11,767 nt of DNA, from contig JAHZCM010000033.1 of assembly GCA_019422905.1 (NCBI GenBank), positions 1 through 11,767 on the forward strand, read 5' to 3'. The number at the start of each line of letters is the position of its first letter. Within the stretch, counting starts at the first letter, position 1. Both the position numbers and the translations under genes were made by a program. The DNA comes from Oscillospiraceae bacterium (GTDB lineage Bacteria; Bacillota; Clostridia; Oscillospirales; Acutalibacteraceae). Below, one piece after another: positions 5,773 through 11,767 of this stretch. Below the pieces are notes generated by a model. It was not told where the DNA came from, ran no database searches, and was given only the letters and a program-made list of their open reading frames with translations.

Positions 5773-8364
5773 TCACCCCTTTGCCTGATACCAGCTTTTG
5801 CCGCTCGCCGCGTCCGCGATCATCGGCACGCTCAGCGAAACCGCGTTTTCCATCTCCTCGGCGAGAATCGCTTCAACGCGCTCCGTCTCCGCGTCGGGAC
5901 ACTCGACAATCAGCTCGTCGTGCACCTGCAAAATCAGCTTTGCCTGCAGCTTTTCCGCAAGCAGGCGGTTCCGCACGCGGATCATCGCGATCTTGATGAT
6001 ATCCGCCGCCGCGCCCTGAATCGGCATGTTGCGCGCGACGCGCTCCCCGAACGCGCGCATATTGAAATTGGAGCTCGCAAGCTCCGGCAGATAGCGCCGG
6101 CGCCCGAACAGCGTCTCCACATAGCCTTTTTTCTTTGCCTCCTCCACGACGCGCTCCATGTAATCCGCAACGCCCTTGTAGTTGCGCAGGTAGTCGTGGA
6201 TATAGTCGTCCGCCTCACGCCGGGAAACGCCGATATCCTTTGCGAGGGAAAACGCGCCGATGCCGTACACAATGCCGAAGTTGACGGCCTTCGCGCGGCT
6301 GCGCATCTGCGGCGTGACAAGCTCCTCCGGAATGTCGAATACGCGGGCGGCGGTGGAGGTATGGATATCCCGCCCGGATTTGAAGTCATCGATCATCTGC
6401 GCGTCGTTCGCCACATGCGCCAGCACGCGCAGCTCGATCTGGGAATAGTCCGCGTCCACGAGCTGAAATCCTTCGGGCGCGATGAAAAACCGGCGGAACT
6501 CACGGCCGATCGCCGTGCGCACCGGGATGTTCTGCAGGTTCGGCTCCGTGGAGGAGATACGTCCCGTCCGCGTTTCCGTCTGGTTGAAATTCGAATGGAT
6601 GCGCCCGTCGGCGGCAATCACCTTCAAAAGCCCGTCGCAATACGTGGACTTGAGCTTCGACAGCGTGCGGAAGCGCAGGACCTTATCCACGGCGGGGTGT
6701 ACGCCCCGCAAGCCCTCAAGCACGTCCGCATTCGTCGAATAACCGGTTTTCGTCTTTTTGCCGTGCGGCAGGCCGAGCTTCACAAACAGCGCCTCGCCGA
6801 GCTGCGCGGGCGAATTGATGTTGAATTCGTAGCCCACATCCTCGAAAATTTCCTGGCGCAGCTGCTCCGCCGCTTCCGAAAGCTGCTCGCCGTACACGCG
6901 GATGGCCTCGCGGTCCACGAGGAAGCCGCTCTCCTCCATCTCGCCGAGCACCAGTGCGAGCGGGATCTCGATCGTTTCCAGCAGCTCGTGCTGCCCGTTT
7001 TCATCGATGGCCCTTTGCAGCGCCGCGCAAAGGCCGGGCAGAGCGGCCGCAGCCTGCGCCGCGGCGTCCGCATACTCCGCCGTCGCCACGCCGTATTCCG
7101 CAGCGAGGCGCTGCACCGTGTAATCTGAGCCGGAGGGATTCAGCAGATACGCCGCAAGCTCCGTATCGAGCGCCGCATTCTCCAGCTTTTTTCCGAGCCG
7201 CAGGGCCGCGCGGTGCAGCCGCTTGATGCCCGACGTGTACTTTTTGATCGCCCGCCCGCCGAGAAACGCGCGCAGAAACGCATCCGTCGCGGGGACGACG
7301 GCGATCTCCATCGCGCCGCTGAACTTGCCGCAGATATACAGCTTTTCGAGCTTCTCGCCGTCCCAGAGCGGCACGAAATACGCCGCGCCCTGGTCCTCGC
7401 ACTGTGCGAGCACCGCCGCGCCGTCCCGGTATTCATGCACCGGCAGCGCTTCGGCGGCCGCCGGCGTGCCGTCTGTCTGCACGGCCGCCGTGCCGGGCGT
7501 GATATGCAGGCGCTCCATGAGCTTAAAAAGCTCCAGCCGCGTCATCAGCGCTGCGGCCGCCGACGGATCACCCGCCGACGGGATATAATCCTCCGGCTTC
7601 GTATCGATCGGCGCGTTTCGCCGGATCGTACCGAGGTCATAGCTCAAAAACGCATTGTCCCTGGAGGCCTCGAGCTTCGCCCGCATGCCGGGCTTGATAT
7701 CGAGCGTATCGAGATTGTCGTAAATATATTGCAGGGAGCCGAATTTCCGGATCAGCTCGCCGGCGCCTTTTTCGCCGATGCCCGCAACGCCGGGAATATT
7801 GTCCGAGGTATCGCCCTGAATCGCCTTGATGTCGATGAGCTGCTTCGGCGAAACGCCGTAGTCCTCCCGGATTTTCGCCTCGTCGTAAACCGTCACGGCG
7901 GACTGCCCGAATTTCGTCGTCGCAAGCCGCACGGTCGTCTTATCGGAAACAAGCTGCAAGCTGTCGCGGTCACCGGTCGCAATCATGCAGGTGTCCCCCT
8001 TCTCCTCGCATGCCCGCGCGAACGTGCCGAGGATATCATCGGCCTCCCAGCCCTCGCAGGTCACGATGCGGTAGCCGAGGTCCCCGAGCAGCTCCTTCAA
8101 AAGCGGCATCTGCGCGGCAAGCTCCGGCGGCATGCCCTTGCGCTGCGCCTTATAGCCCGCATACGCCTTGTGGCGGAATGTGGGCGCACGCATATCAAAG
8201 GCAATGGCGACCGCGTCCGGCTGCGTCTCCTCCTTCAGCTTTTCGAGAATATTCAAAAATCCGACGATGCCGTTTGTGAGCTCGCCGCTCTTCGTTGTAA
8301 GCAGCTTAATACCGTAAAATGCGCGGTTGACGATGCTATTGCCGTCCAGTACCAGAAGTTTCAC
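5773..8364 (-). CDS. polA: DNA polymerase I
   Basis: An 863-residue protein, typical for Gram-positive Pol I. The 5' nuclease domain (about 1-290) carries LLVLDGNS at the start, the acidic EADD (107-110), TGDRDSLQL (130-138) and GDTSDNIPGVAGIGEKG (184-200), ending near a helix-hairpin-helix. The middle region (about 305-450) corresponds to the 3'-5' exonuclease fold but lacks the DxE metal site, so proofreading should be absent, as in Bacillus and Thermus enzymes. The polymerase domain has motif A DYSQIELR (639-646, catalytic Asp639), motif B RSRAKAVNFGIVYG (688-701, Lys692, Phe696, Tyr700) and motif C VHDE (814-817, Asp816). All catalytic residues are intact. The start is GTG at 8364, behind AAAGGGG with nine-base spacing; MKLLVLDGNS is the family's normal N-terminus. 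It removes primers and fills repair gaps. Its stop lies four bases before rlmA. Confidence 0.98.
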   Translation of the reverse strand: MKLLVLDGNSIVNRAFYGIKLLTTKSGELTNGIVGFLNILEKLKEETQPDAVAIAFDMRAPTFRHKAYAGYKAQRKGMPPELAAQMPLLKELLGDLGYRIVTCEGWEADDILGTFARACEEKGDTCMIATGDRDSLQLVSDKTTVRLATTKFGQSAVTVYDEAKIREDYGVSPKQLIDIKAIQGDTSDNIPGVAGIGEKGAGELIRKFGSLQYIYDNLDTLDIKPGMRAKLEASRDNAFLSYDLGTIRRNAPIDTKPEDYIPSAGDPSAAAALMTRLELFKLMERLHITPGTAAVQTDGTPAAAEALPVHEYRDGAAVLAQCEDQGAAYFVPLWDGEKLEKLYICGKFSGAMEIAVVPATDAFLRAFLGGRAIKKYTSGIKRLHRAALRLGKKLENAALDTELAAYLLNPSGSDYTVQRLAAEYGVATAEYADAAAQAAAALPGLCAALQRAIDENGQHELLETIEIPLALVLGEMEESGFLVDREAIRVYGEQLSEAAEQLRQEIFEDVGYEFNINSPAQLGEALFVKLGLPHGKKTKTGYSTNADVLEGLRGVHPAVDKVLRFRTLSKLKSTYCDGLLKVIAADGRIHSNFNQTETRTGRISSTEPNLQNIPVRTAIGREFRRFFIAPEGFQLVDADYSQIELRVLAHVANDAQMIDDFKSGRDIHTSTAARVFDIPEELVTPQMRSRAKAVNFGIVYGIGAFSLAKDIGVSRREADDYIHDYLRNYKGVADYMERVVEEAKKKGYVETLFGRRRYLPELASSNFNMRAFGERVARNMPIQGAAADIIKIAMIRVRNRLLAEKLQAKLILQVHDELIVECPDAETERVEAILAEEMENAVSLSVPMIADAASGKSWYQAKG

Positions 8365-8416
8365 CGGTTCCGTCCCCTTTCGTGTTTATTATGTTTTAGT
8401 ATAGCCTAAAAGCGGC

Positions 8417-9403
8417 TTACGGATCAAAGGACGCGTCCTTATTTTCGGTATAGGCCTTTTCGAGCAGGCGATCGAGGTCGGCGGGCACCGTCAGCTCGCC
8501 CGCCATACGGCGGAGCTCCGCCGCGCCGCGCAGGCCGTGCATATACCACGCCACATGCTTTCTCGCTTCGCGCATGCCGCGCTCCTCGCCCTTTGCGGCG
8601 CAGAGCGCGTCGATGTGCCGCTTGATGACGACGATGCGCTCCGAAAGCGTCGGCGGCGGCATAATGCGCAGGCCGGAGCTGAAATAGCCGTTGATCTCAC
8701 GGAAAATCCACGGGTTTCCGAGCGCTGCCCGGCCGATCATCACCATGTTACAGCCGGTATCCTGCATCATTTTCACCGCGTCCTGCACGCACCTGACGTC
8801 GCCGTTGCCGATAACCGGCACCGAAACGCTTTCGCGGACCCTGCCGATGATCTCCCAGTCGGCCGGCGGCTCATACATCTGCTCGCGGGTTCTGCCGTGC
8901 ACGCAGATCGCGTCCGCGCCGGCCTCCTCGCAGTATTTGGCCACCTCCACGGCGTTGACGCTGTTTTCGTCCCAGCCCTTGCGGATCTTTACCGTGACCG
9001 GCAGCTCCACGGCCGCCTTCACCGCGCGGACGATCTCCCCGCACAGCGGCGGATTTTTCATCAGCGCGCTGCCGCAGTTGTTGCCCGCGATTTTCGGTAC
9101 GGGACAGCCCATGTTGATGTCGATGGCCTCCGGGCCCGCCGCCGCGGCGCGCTTTGCCGCCGCAGCGAAAACCTGCGGATCATCTCCGAAAAGCTGGATC
9201 GCGATGGGGTGCTCCTTCTCCCCCAGCGTAATCAGCTCCTGCGTCTTTTTGTAATTGTACTGTAAAGCGCGCGTCGAGACCATTTCCGTCACGCAGTACG
9301 CCGCGCCGAATGCGCAACAGATCTCACGGAACGGCCGGTCCGTCGCGCCCGCCATCGGGGCGAGCGCCGCCATGCCGTCCAGCTCAAGATTTCCGATTTT
9401 CAT
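8417..9403 (-). CDS. dusB: tRNA-dihydrouridine synthase, DusB/NifR3 type
   Basis: A 328-residue FMN enzyme of normal length that reduces uridines in the tRNA D-loop region. The TIM-barrel motifs appear in order: LAPMAGATDRPFR (14-26), IAIQLFG (68-73), DINMGCPVPKI (95-105) with catalytic Cys100, VTVKIRKGWD (136-145), ICVHGRTREQMY (166-177), VPVIGNGDV (195-203) and MIGRAALGNPWIF (222-234). This is the DusB-like pattern common in Firmicutes; which uridine is modified cannot be told. The frame stays open upstream to 9751, but that part overlaps yfbR and is arginine-rich shadow sequence, so the ATG at 9403 (MKIGNLELDG) is the start. Its ribosome site is weak (GGTGAT), and the ATGA at the start codon is also the end of a small candidate ORF. 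polA follows after 52 nt. Confidence 0.95.
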   Translation of the reverse strand: MKIGNLELDGMAALAPMAGATDRPFREICCAFGAAYCVTEMVSTRALQYNYKKTQELITLGEKEHPIAIQLFGDDPQVFAAAAKRAAAAGPEAIDINMGCPVPKIAGNNCGSALMKNPPLCGEIVRAVKAAVELPVTVKIRKGWDENSVNAVEVAKYCEEAGADAICVHGRTREQMYEPPADWEIIGRVRESVSVPVIGNGDVRCVQDAVKMMQDTGCNMVMIGRAALGNPWIFREINGYFSSGLRIMPPPTLSERIVVIKRHIDALCAAKGEERGMREARKHVAWYMHGLRGAAELRRMAGELTVPADLDRLLEKAYTENKDASFDP

Positions 9404-9543
9404 AGCTTTATCACCATTGTATAGCTTTGCTGTCCTCTGGAATAGAATTCGGCTCCACCGCTTTCCGCACGCCGTATCCCGTGCGCCGGATCGCCGCGGG
9501 CGGGCACGCGCGCCCCTGCCGGTCCAGCGGGTATGCGGCTCAT
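9400..9543 (-). CDS. Candidate 47-residue small protein coupled to both neighbours by ATGA overlaps (unproven)
   Basis: Between yfbR and dusB a 48-codon frame starts at ATG 9543, overlapping the yfbR stop as ATGA, and ends at TGA 9402-9400, overlapping the dusB start as ATGA. The product begins MSRIPAGPAGARVPARGD and ends FYSRGQQSYTMVIKL. It has six Arg, one Lys and three acidic residues, with no membrane segment, and I recognise no domain. For: the double overlap would let ribosomes move from yfbR through to the weakly signalled dusB start. Against: GC-rich DNA here is open in all three minus-strand frames, no Shine-Dalgarno is visible, and by my count third-position GC is about 59%, lower than in the frame continuing yfbR (about 74%), with AGA, ATA and CTA codons. 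It may equally be a noncoding conserved or repeated element. Treat it as a hypothesis. Confidence 0.3.
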   Translation of the reverse strand: MSRIPAGPAGARVPARGDPAHGIRRAESGGAEFYSRGQQSYTMVIKL

Positions 9544-10124
9544 TTCGGGTATTCGTCCAGCGATTGCTCATAGGCCGGGAGAAATTCCGCCATGAACGCA
9601 TCCGCCTCCGGCAGGTGCATTTCCGCCACGGCGCGGCGCAGCGTTTCCTCCGCCGCCAGAAATTCCCGGTTTCCGGTCTTGCGCTCCTCGATGCACTTGA
9701 TGACCGCGCTGATCTTATCCGCCGCCTTGACAAGCGGCAGCAGCTCCGCATCCTGCGGATCCTCGCCGGTCAGCACCGGCGCGTAATCCGGGCGCAGATC
9801 CCCGGGCAGCATGGAGAGCAGGCGGTCCGCCGCCAGCGCCTCCACCTCGCCGTATGCCCGGCGGATTTCCGGGCTGTGGTACTTGACGGGCGTGGGCAGG
9901 TCTCCCGTAATGATCTCCGTCGCGTCGTGGAAAAGCCCCAGCACGGCGGCGCGCTCCGCGTCGCACGGTACGCCGAAGCGCCGGGCGCGCAGCAGCGCCA
10001 GCGCATGCGAGATAATCGCAACATCAAGCGAATGCTCTGCGATATTTTCCCTCTGCGTATTGCGCATCAACCCCCAGCGGTCAATGTACTTCATACGCGA
10101 GAGCATGGCAAAAAAGTGTTCCAT
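9540..10124 (-). CDS. yfbR: 5'-deoxynucleotidase YfbR (HD domain)
   Basis: A 194-residue HD-domain protein that aligns along its length with E. coli YfbR, which dephosphorylates deoxyribonucleoside 5'-monophosphates with a divalent metal. Matching blocks are HFFAMLSRMKYIDRWGLMRN (3-22) with substrate-contact Arg16-Trp17, ENIAEHSLDVA (26-36) with metal ligand His31, FHDATEIITGDLPTPVKY (65-82) with His66-Asp67 and Glu70, and LVKAADKISA (131-140) with Asp136, then the C-terminal SLDEYPK. All expected metal and catalytic residues are present. The ATG at 10124 follows AAAGGA with about nine-base spacing; a closer upstream ATG is out of frame. It is the first gene of the minus-strand unit, about 24 nt from the predicted transcription start. 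Its likely role is keeping dNMP pools in check, in the same unit as polA. Confidence 0.95.
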   Translation of the reverse strand: MEHFFAMLSRMKYIDRWGLMRNTQRENIAEHSLDVAIISHALALLRARRFGVPCDAERAAVLGLFHDATEIITGDLPTPVKYHSPEIRRAYGEVEALAADRLLSMLPGDLRPDYAPVLTGEDPQDAELLPLVKAADKISAVIKCIEERKTGNREFLAAEETLRRAVAEMHLPEADAFMAEFLPAYEQSLDEYPK

Positions 10125-10154
10125 CCGTGCGCCATCCTTTCTTCGTTCCTATTT

Positions 10155-10183
10155 ATTGTAGCCGACGAGCCCGAACATTTCAA
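10155..10183 (-). promoter_or_regulatory. Sigma-70-like promoter of the yfbR-dusB-polA-rlmA unit
   Basis: On the minus strand TTGAAA (10183-10178) and TACAAT (10160-10155) are separated by exactly 17 bp, five of six consensus matches in each hexamer. A-rich tracts just upstream (10184-10209) could serve as an UP element. Transcription would start near 10148, leaving a leader of about 24 nt before yfbR. This is the best promoter in the window. Confidence 0.8.
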
Positions 10184-10213
10184 TAAAAATTCCTTAAAAA
10201 AGCAAAAATCACC

Positions 10214-10242
10214 TTTAATCCGCACAGCGGTTGTGCTATAAT
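10214..10242 (+). promoter_or_regulatory. Extended -10 promoter of the yfhO-family gene
   Basis: A perfect TATAAT (10237-10242) is preceded by TGC (10234-10236), an extended -10 element. At 17 bp upstream only a poor -35 (TTTAAT, 10214-10219) is seen. Transcription would start around 10249, leaving about 38 nt of leader with the AGGAGG site. It diverges from the yfbR promoter; the two -35 regions are about 30 bp apart. Confidence 0.75.
10222..10236 (+). promoter_or_regulatory. Inverted repeat inside the yfhO promoter spacer (possible operator)
   Basis: GCACA (10222-10226) and TGTGC (10232-10236) form a 5-bp inverted repeat around GCGGT. It fills the spacer and abuts the -10 hexamer, where a bound regulator would block RNA polymerase. 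It is short enough to be chance, and no regulator gene is in the window. Confidence 0.3.
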
Positions 10243-10272
10243 TTTAGATAATCACTACAAAACGACAAAAAC

Positions 10273-10289
10273 AGGAGGATAATGGCTTG
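10273..10289 (+). promoter_or_regulatory. Ribosome binding site that selects the TTG start of the yfhO-family gene
   Basis: AGGAGG (10273-10278) lies eight bases before TTG (10287-10289), ideal spacing. The intervening ATG at 10282 is only three bases from the site and its frame closes after a few dozen codons of unconvincing protein. The TTG frame carries the membrane protein. Confidence 0.85.
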
Positions 10290-11767
10290 GATACCTCTAA
10301 CACATATACCGGCGGGCGGCTCAGGGGACGGGTGCGCGGCAACTATTTTCTGTTTTCCTTTTTGTTCGGCCTCGCGCTGGCTCTGATGATTTTCCTGCCC
10401 TTTATACTCGTGGACGGCGGGCGCTTCCTCTTTTACGGGGACTTCAATGTACAGCAGGTGCCGTTCTACCGGATTGCCCACGACGCGATCCGCTCCGGCA
10501 ACATCGGCTGGAACCATCTGACGGATCTGGGCGTCAACTTCATCGGCTCTTACTCCTTCTATCTGCTCGGCAGCCCGTTCTTCTGGATCACGATTCCCTT
10601 CCCCGGCGAGTGGCTGCAGTATTTGATGGGGCCGCTCTTCATTCTCAAATTTGCCTGCGCTTCGCTCACGGGCTATGTTTATCTGCACCGCTACGCCCGC
10701 AATCCGAATACCGCGCTGATCGCTTCCCTCCTGTATGCCTTCTCAGGCTTTTCCGTCTACAATATCTTCTTCAACCATTTTCACGAAGTGATTATCGTCT
10801 TTCCGCTGCTTCTGGCTGCGCTGGACGAATACATGTACACGCGCCGCCGCGGCATTTTCGCCCTTATGGTCGCCACCTGCTGCATCGTCAACTATTACTT
10901 TTTCGTGGGCATGGTGACCTTTACGGTCATTTACTTCTTCGTGCGCCTGCTTTCGGGCAGTTGGAAAATCTCCATACGGGATTTCCTCCTGCTGGCGCTG
11001 GAGGCCGTTTTGGGGCTTGGCATCTCGTGTATTCTGCTTATCCCCAGCGTGCTGTGCATTGTGCAGAATTACCGCGTCTCAAATCCCATCAGCGGCTGGA
11101 ACGCCCTTTTGTACGATAAGAACCAGCGCTACATCCATATTTTGCAGTCTATGTTCTTCCCGCCTGACCTGCCGGCGCGCCCGAACTTCACGCCGGATTC
11201 CGAATCCAAATGGGCGTCCCTCGGCGCATGGCTCCCGCTGTTCAGCATGACGGGCGTCATCGGCTGGCTTCAGTTGCGCCGCCGCCACTGGCTGAAAAAA
11301 ATGCTGTGGATCCTCTTCGTGATGGCACTGGTACCCGGCCTCAACGCCGCTTTCCAGTTGATGAACGCCTCCTACTACGCGCGCTGGTATTACATGCTGA
11401 CGCTCATGATGGCCGCCGCCACGATGATGGCGCTCGAGAACCCGCGCATCGACTGGAAGCGCGCGATCAAGTGGACAACCCTGATCACGCTGGCGATGGC
11501 GCTCGTCATCGGCCTGATGCCCACGCTCATCAAGGAAGACGGCGAGGTCGTTTCCGTAACCTACGGTCTTGAGAAGTACCCGACCCGCTTCTGGTGCTAT
11601 GTGGCCATCGCGCTGATTTCTCTGACGCTCGCGGCGTTCCTGCTCACCTTCTATGTGCGCGGCTCGAAAAAATTCTACCGCGCCACCTATGTCTGTCTGA
11701 GCTCTGTGATCGTGCTGTACTCGATTTATTTCATTGCACTGGGAAAAACCCAGTCCGCCTATACCTA
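10287..11767 (+). CDS. YfhO-family polytopic membrane protein, N-terminal part (C-terminus outside window)
   Basis: The frame is open from TTG 10287 to the window edge: 493 residues and two bases, with no stop. Family members often exceed 800 residues. After a short basic N-terminus there is a first membrane helix (about 22-42), then YGDFNVQQVPFY (50-61), the acidic loop motif seen at the start of YfhO proteins and reminiscent of GT-C glycosyltransferases. Many hydrophobic segments follow, at about 115-132, 142-160, 167-180, 189-220, 232-258, 313-330, 338-355, 367-382, 397-412, 435-457 and 469-486, with the conserved-looking NASYYARWYYM at 360-370. B. subtilis YfhO is linked to glycosylation of lipoteichoic acid, so a lipid-linked sugar transferase of the cell envelope is the likely role, by family inference. 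It is the only plus-strand gene here, divergent from yfbR, with its own promoter. Confidence 0.9.
   Translation, partial: MDTSNTYTGGRLRGRVRGNYFLFSFLFGLALALMIFLPFILVDGGRFLFYGDFNVQQVPFYRIAHDAIRSGNIGWNHLTDLGVNFIGSYSFYLLGSPFFWITIPFPGEWLQYLMGPLFILKFACASLTGYVYLHRYARNPNTALIASLLYAFSGFSVYNIFFNHFHEVIIVFPLLLAALDEYMYTRRRGIFALMVATCCIVNYYFFVGMVTFTVIYFFVRLLSGSWKISIRDFLLLALEAVLGLGISCILLIPSVLCIVQNYRVSNPISGWNALLYDKNQRYIHILQSMFFPPDLPARPNFTPDSESKWASLGAWLPLFSMTGVIGWLQLRRRHWLKKMLWILFVMALVPGLNAAFQLMNASYYARWYYMLTLMMAAATMMALENPRIDWKRAIKWTTLITLAMALVIGLMPTLIKEDGEVVSVTYGLEKYPTRFWCYVAIALISLTLAAFLLTFYVRGSKKFYRATYVCLSSVIVLYSIYFIALGKTQSAYT

Noticed and set aside
8388..8403. TATACT and CATAAT strings upstream of polA as a polA promoter
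   Set aside because: Neither has an acceptable -35 at 16-18 bp; polA is more simply read from the yfbR promoter, though an internal promoter cannot be excluded.
5716..8409. Long plus-strand ORFs opposite rlmA and polA
   Set aside because: They are antisense shadows of GC-rich coding DNA, rich in Arg/His/Ala, without ribosome sites or recognisable domains.
8427..8440. Perfect 14-bp palindrome AAGGACGCGTCCTT near the end of dusB
   Set aside because: It is inside coding sequence (codons for KDASF), has no loop or T-run and no promoter nearby; probably coincidence.
9404..9751. Upstream in-frame extension of dusB to 9751 (116 extra residues)
   Set aside because: The extra part is arginine-rich, overlaps yfbR in another frame, has no Dus homology, and MKIGNLELDG at 9403 is the family's usual N-terminus.

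Overview
The window looks like a chromosomal core segment of a GC-rich Clostridia-type Firmicute, probably a gut Oscillospiraceae/Ruminococcaceae relative. The support is: strong AGGAGG-type ribosome binding sites with GTG and TTG starts, sigma-70-like promoters, a class II (Firmicutes-type) GalT, a DNA polymerase I without proofreading residues, a protein-arginine-phosphatase-like LMW phosphatase and a YfhO membrane protein. The assignment is inference from family composition; there is no rRNA to confirm it.

Layout. Ten recognisable genes occupy nearly all of positions 1-10124, all on the minus strand, in two transcription units. Upstream unit (10124 down to about 4809): a TTGAAA-N17-TACAAT promoter, yfbR (5'-deoxynucleotidase), a 136-nt interval that may hold a coupled 47-codon ORF, dusB (tRNA dihydrouridine synthase), polA, rlmA (23S rRNA G-N1 methyltransferase), then a strong compound hairpin terminator. 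Downstream unit (4683 down past position 1): an extended -10 promoter and a small leader hairpin, a YwlE-like phosphatase, rimI, galT, an uncharacterised alpha/alpha-toroid protein coupled to galT by an ATGA overlap, a serine esterase, and the N-terminal part of a membrane-embedded M28 metallopeptidase that runs off the left edge.

At 10125-10286 divergent promoters face outward. The plus-strand one drives a YfhO-family polytopic membrane protein that starts at TTG (10287) and runs off the right edge.

How the genes fit together. The upstream unit is nucleic-acid housekeeping: nucleotide pool cleaning, tRNA and rRNA modification, DNA repair synthesis. The downstream unit mixes protein modification (arginine dephosphorylation, N-terminal acetylation) with Leloir galactose metabolism and hydrolases. 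I see no phage, transposon, CRISPR, tRNA, rRNA or defence system. No clearly new system is evident. The items most worth a second look are the 9400-9543 interval, the toroid protein coupled to galT, the membrane-inserted M28 peptidase and the inverted repeat inside the yfhO promoter.
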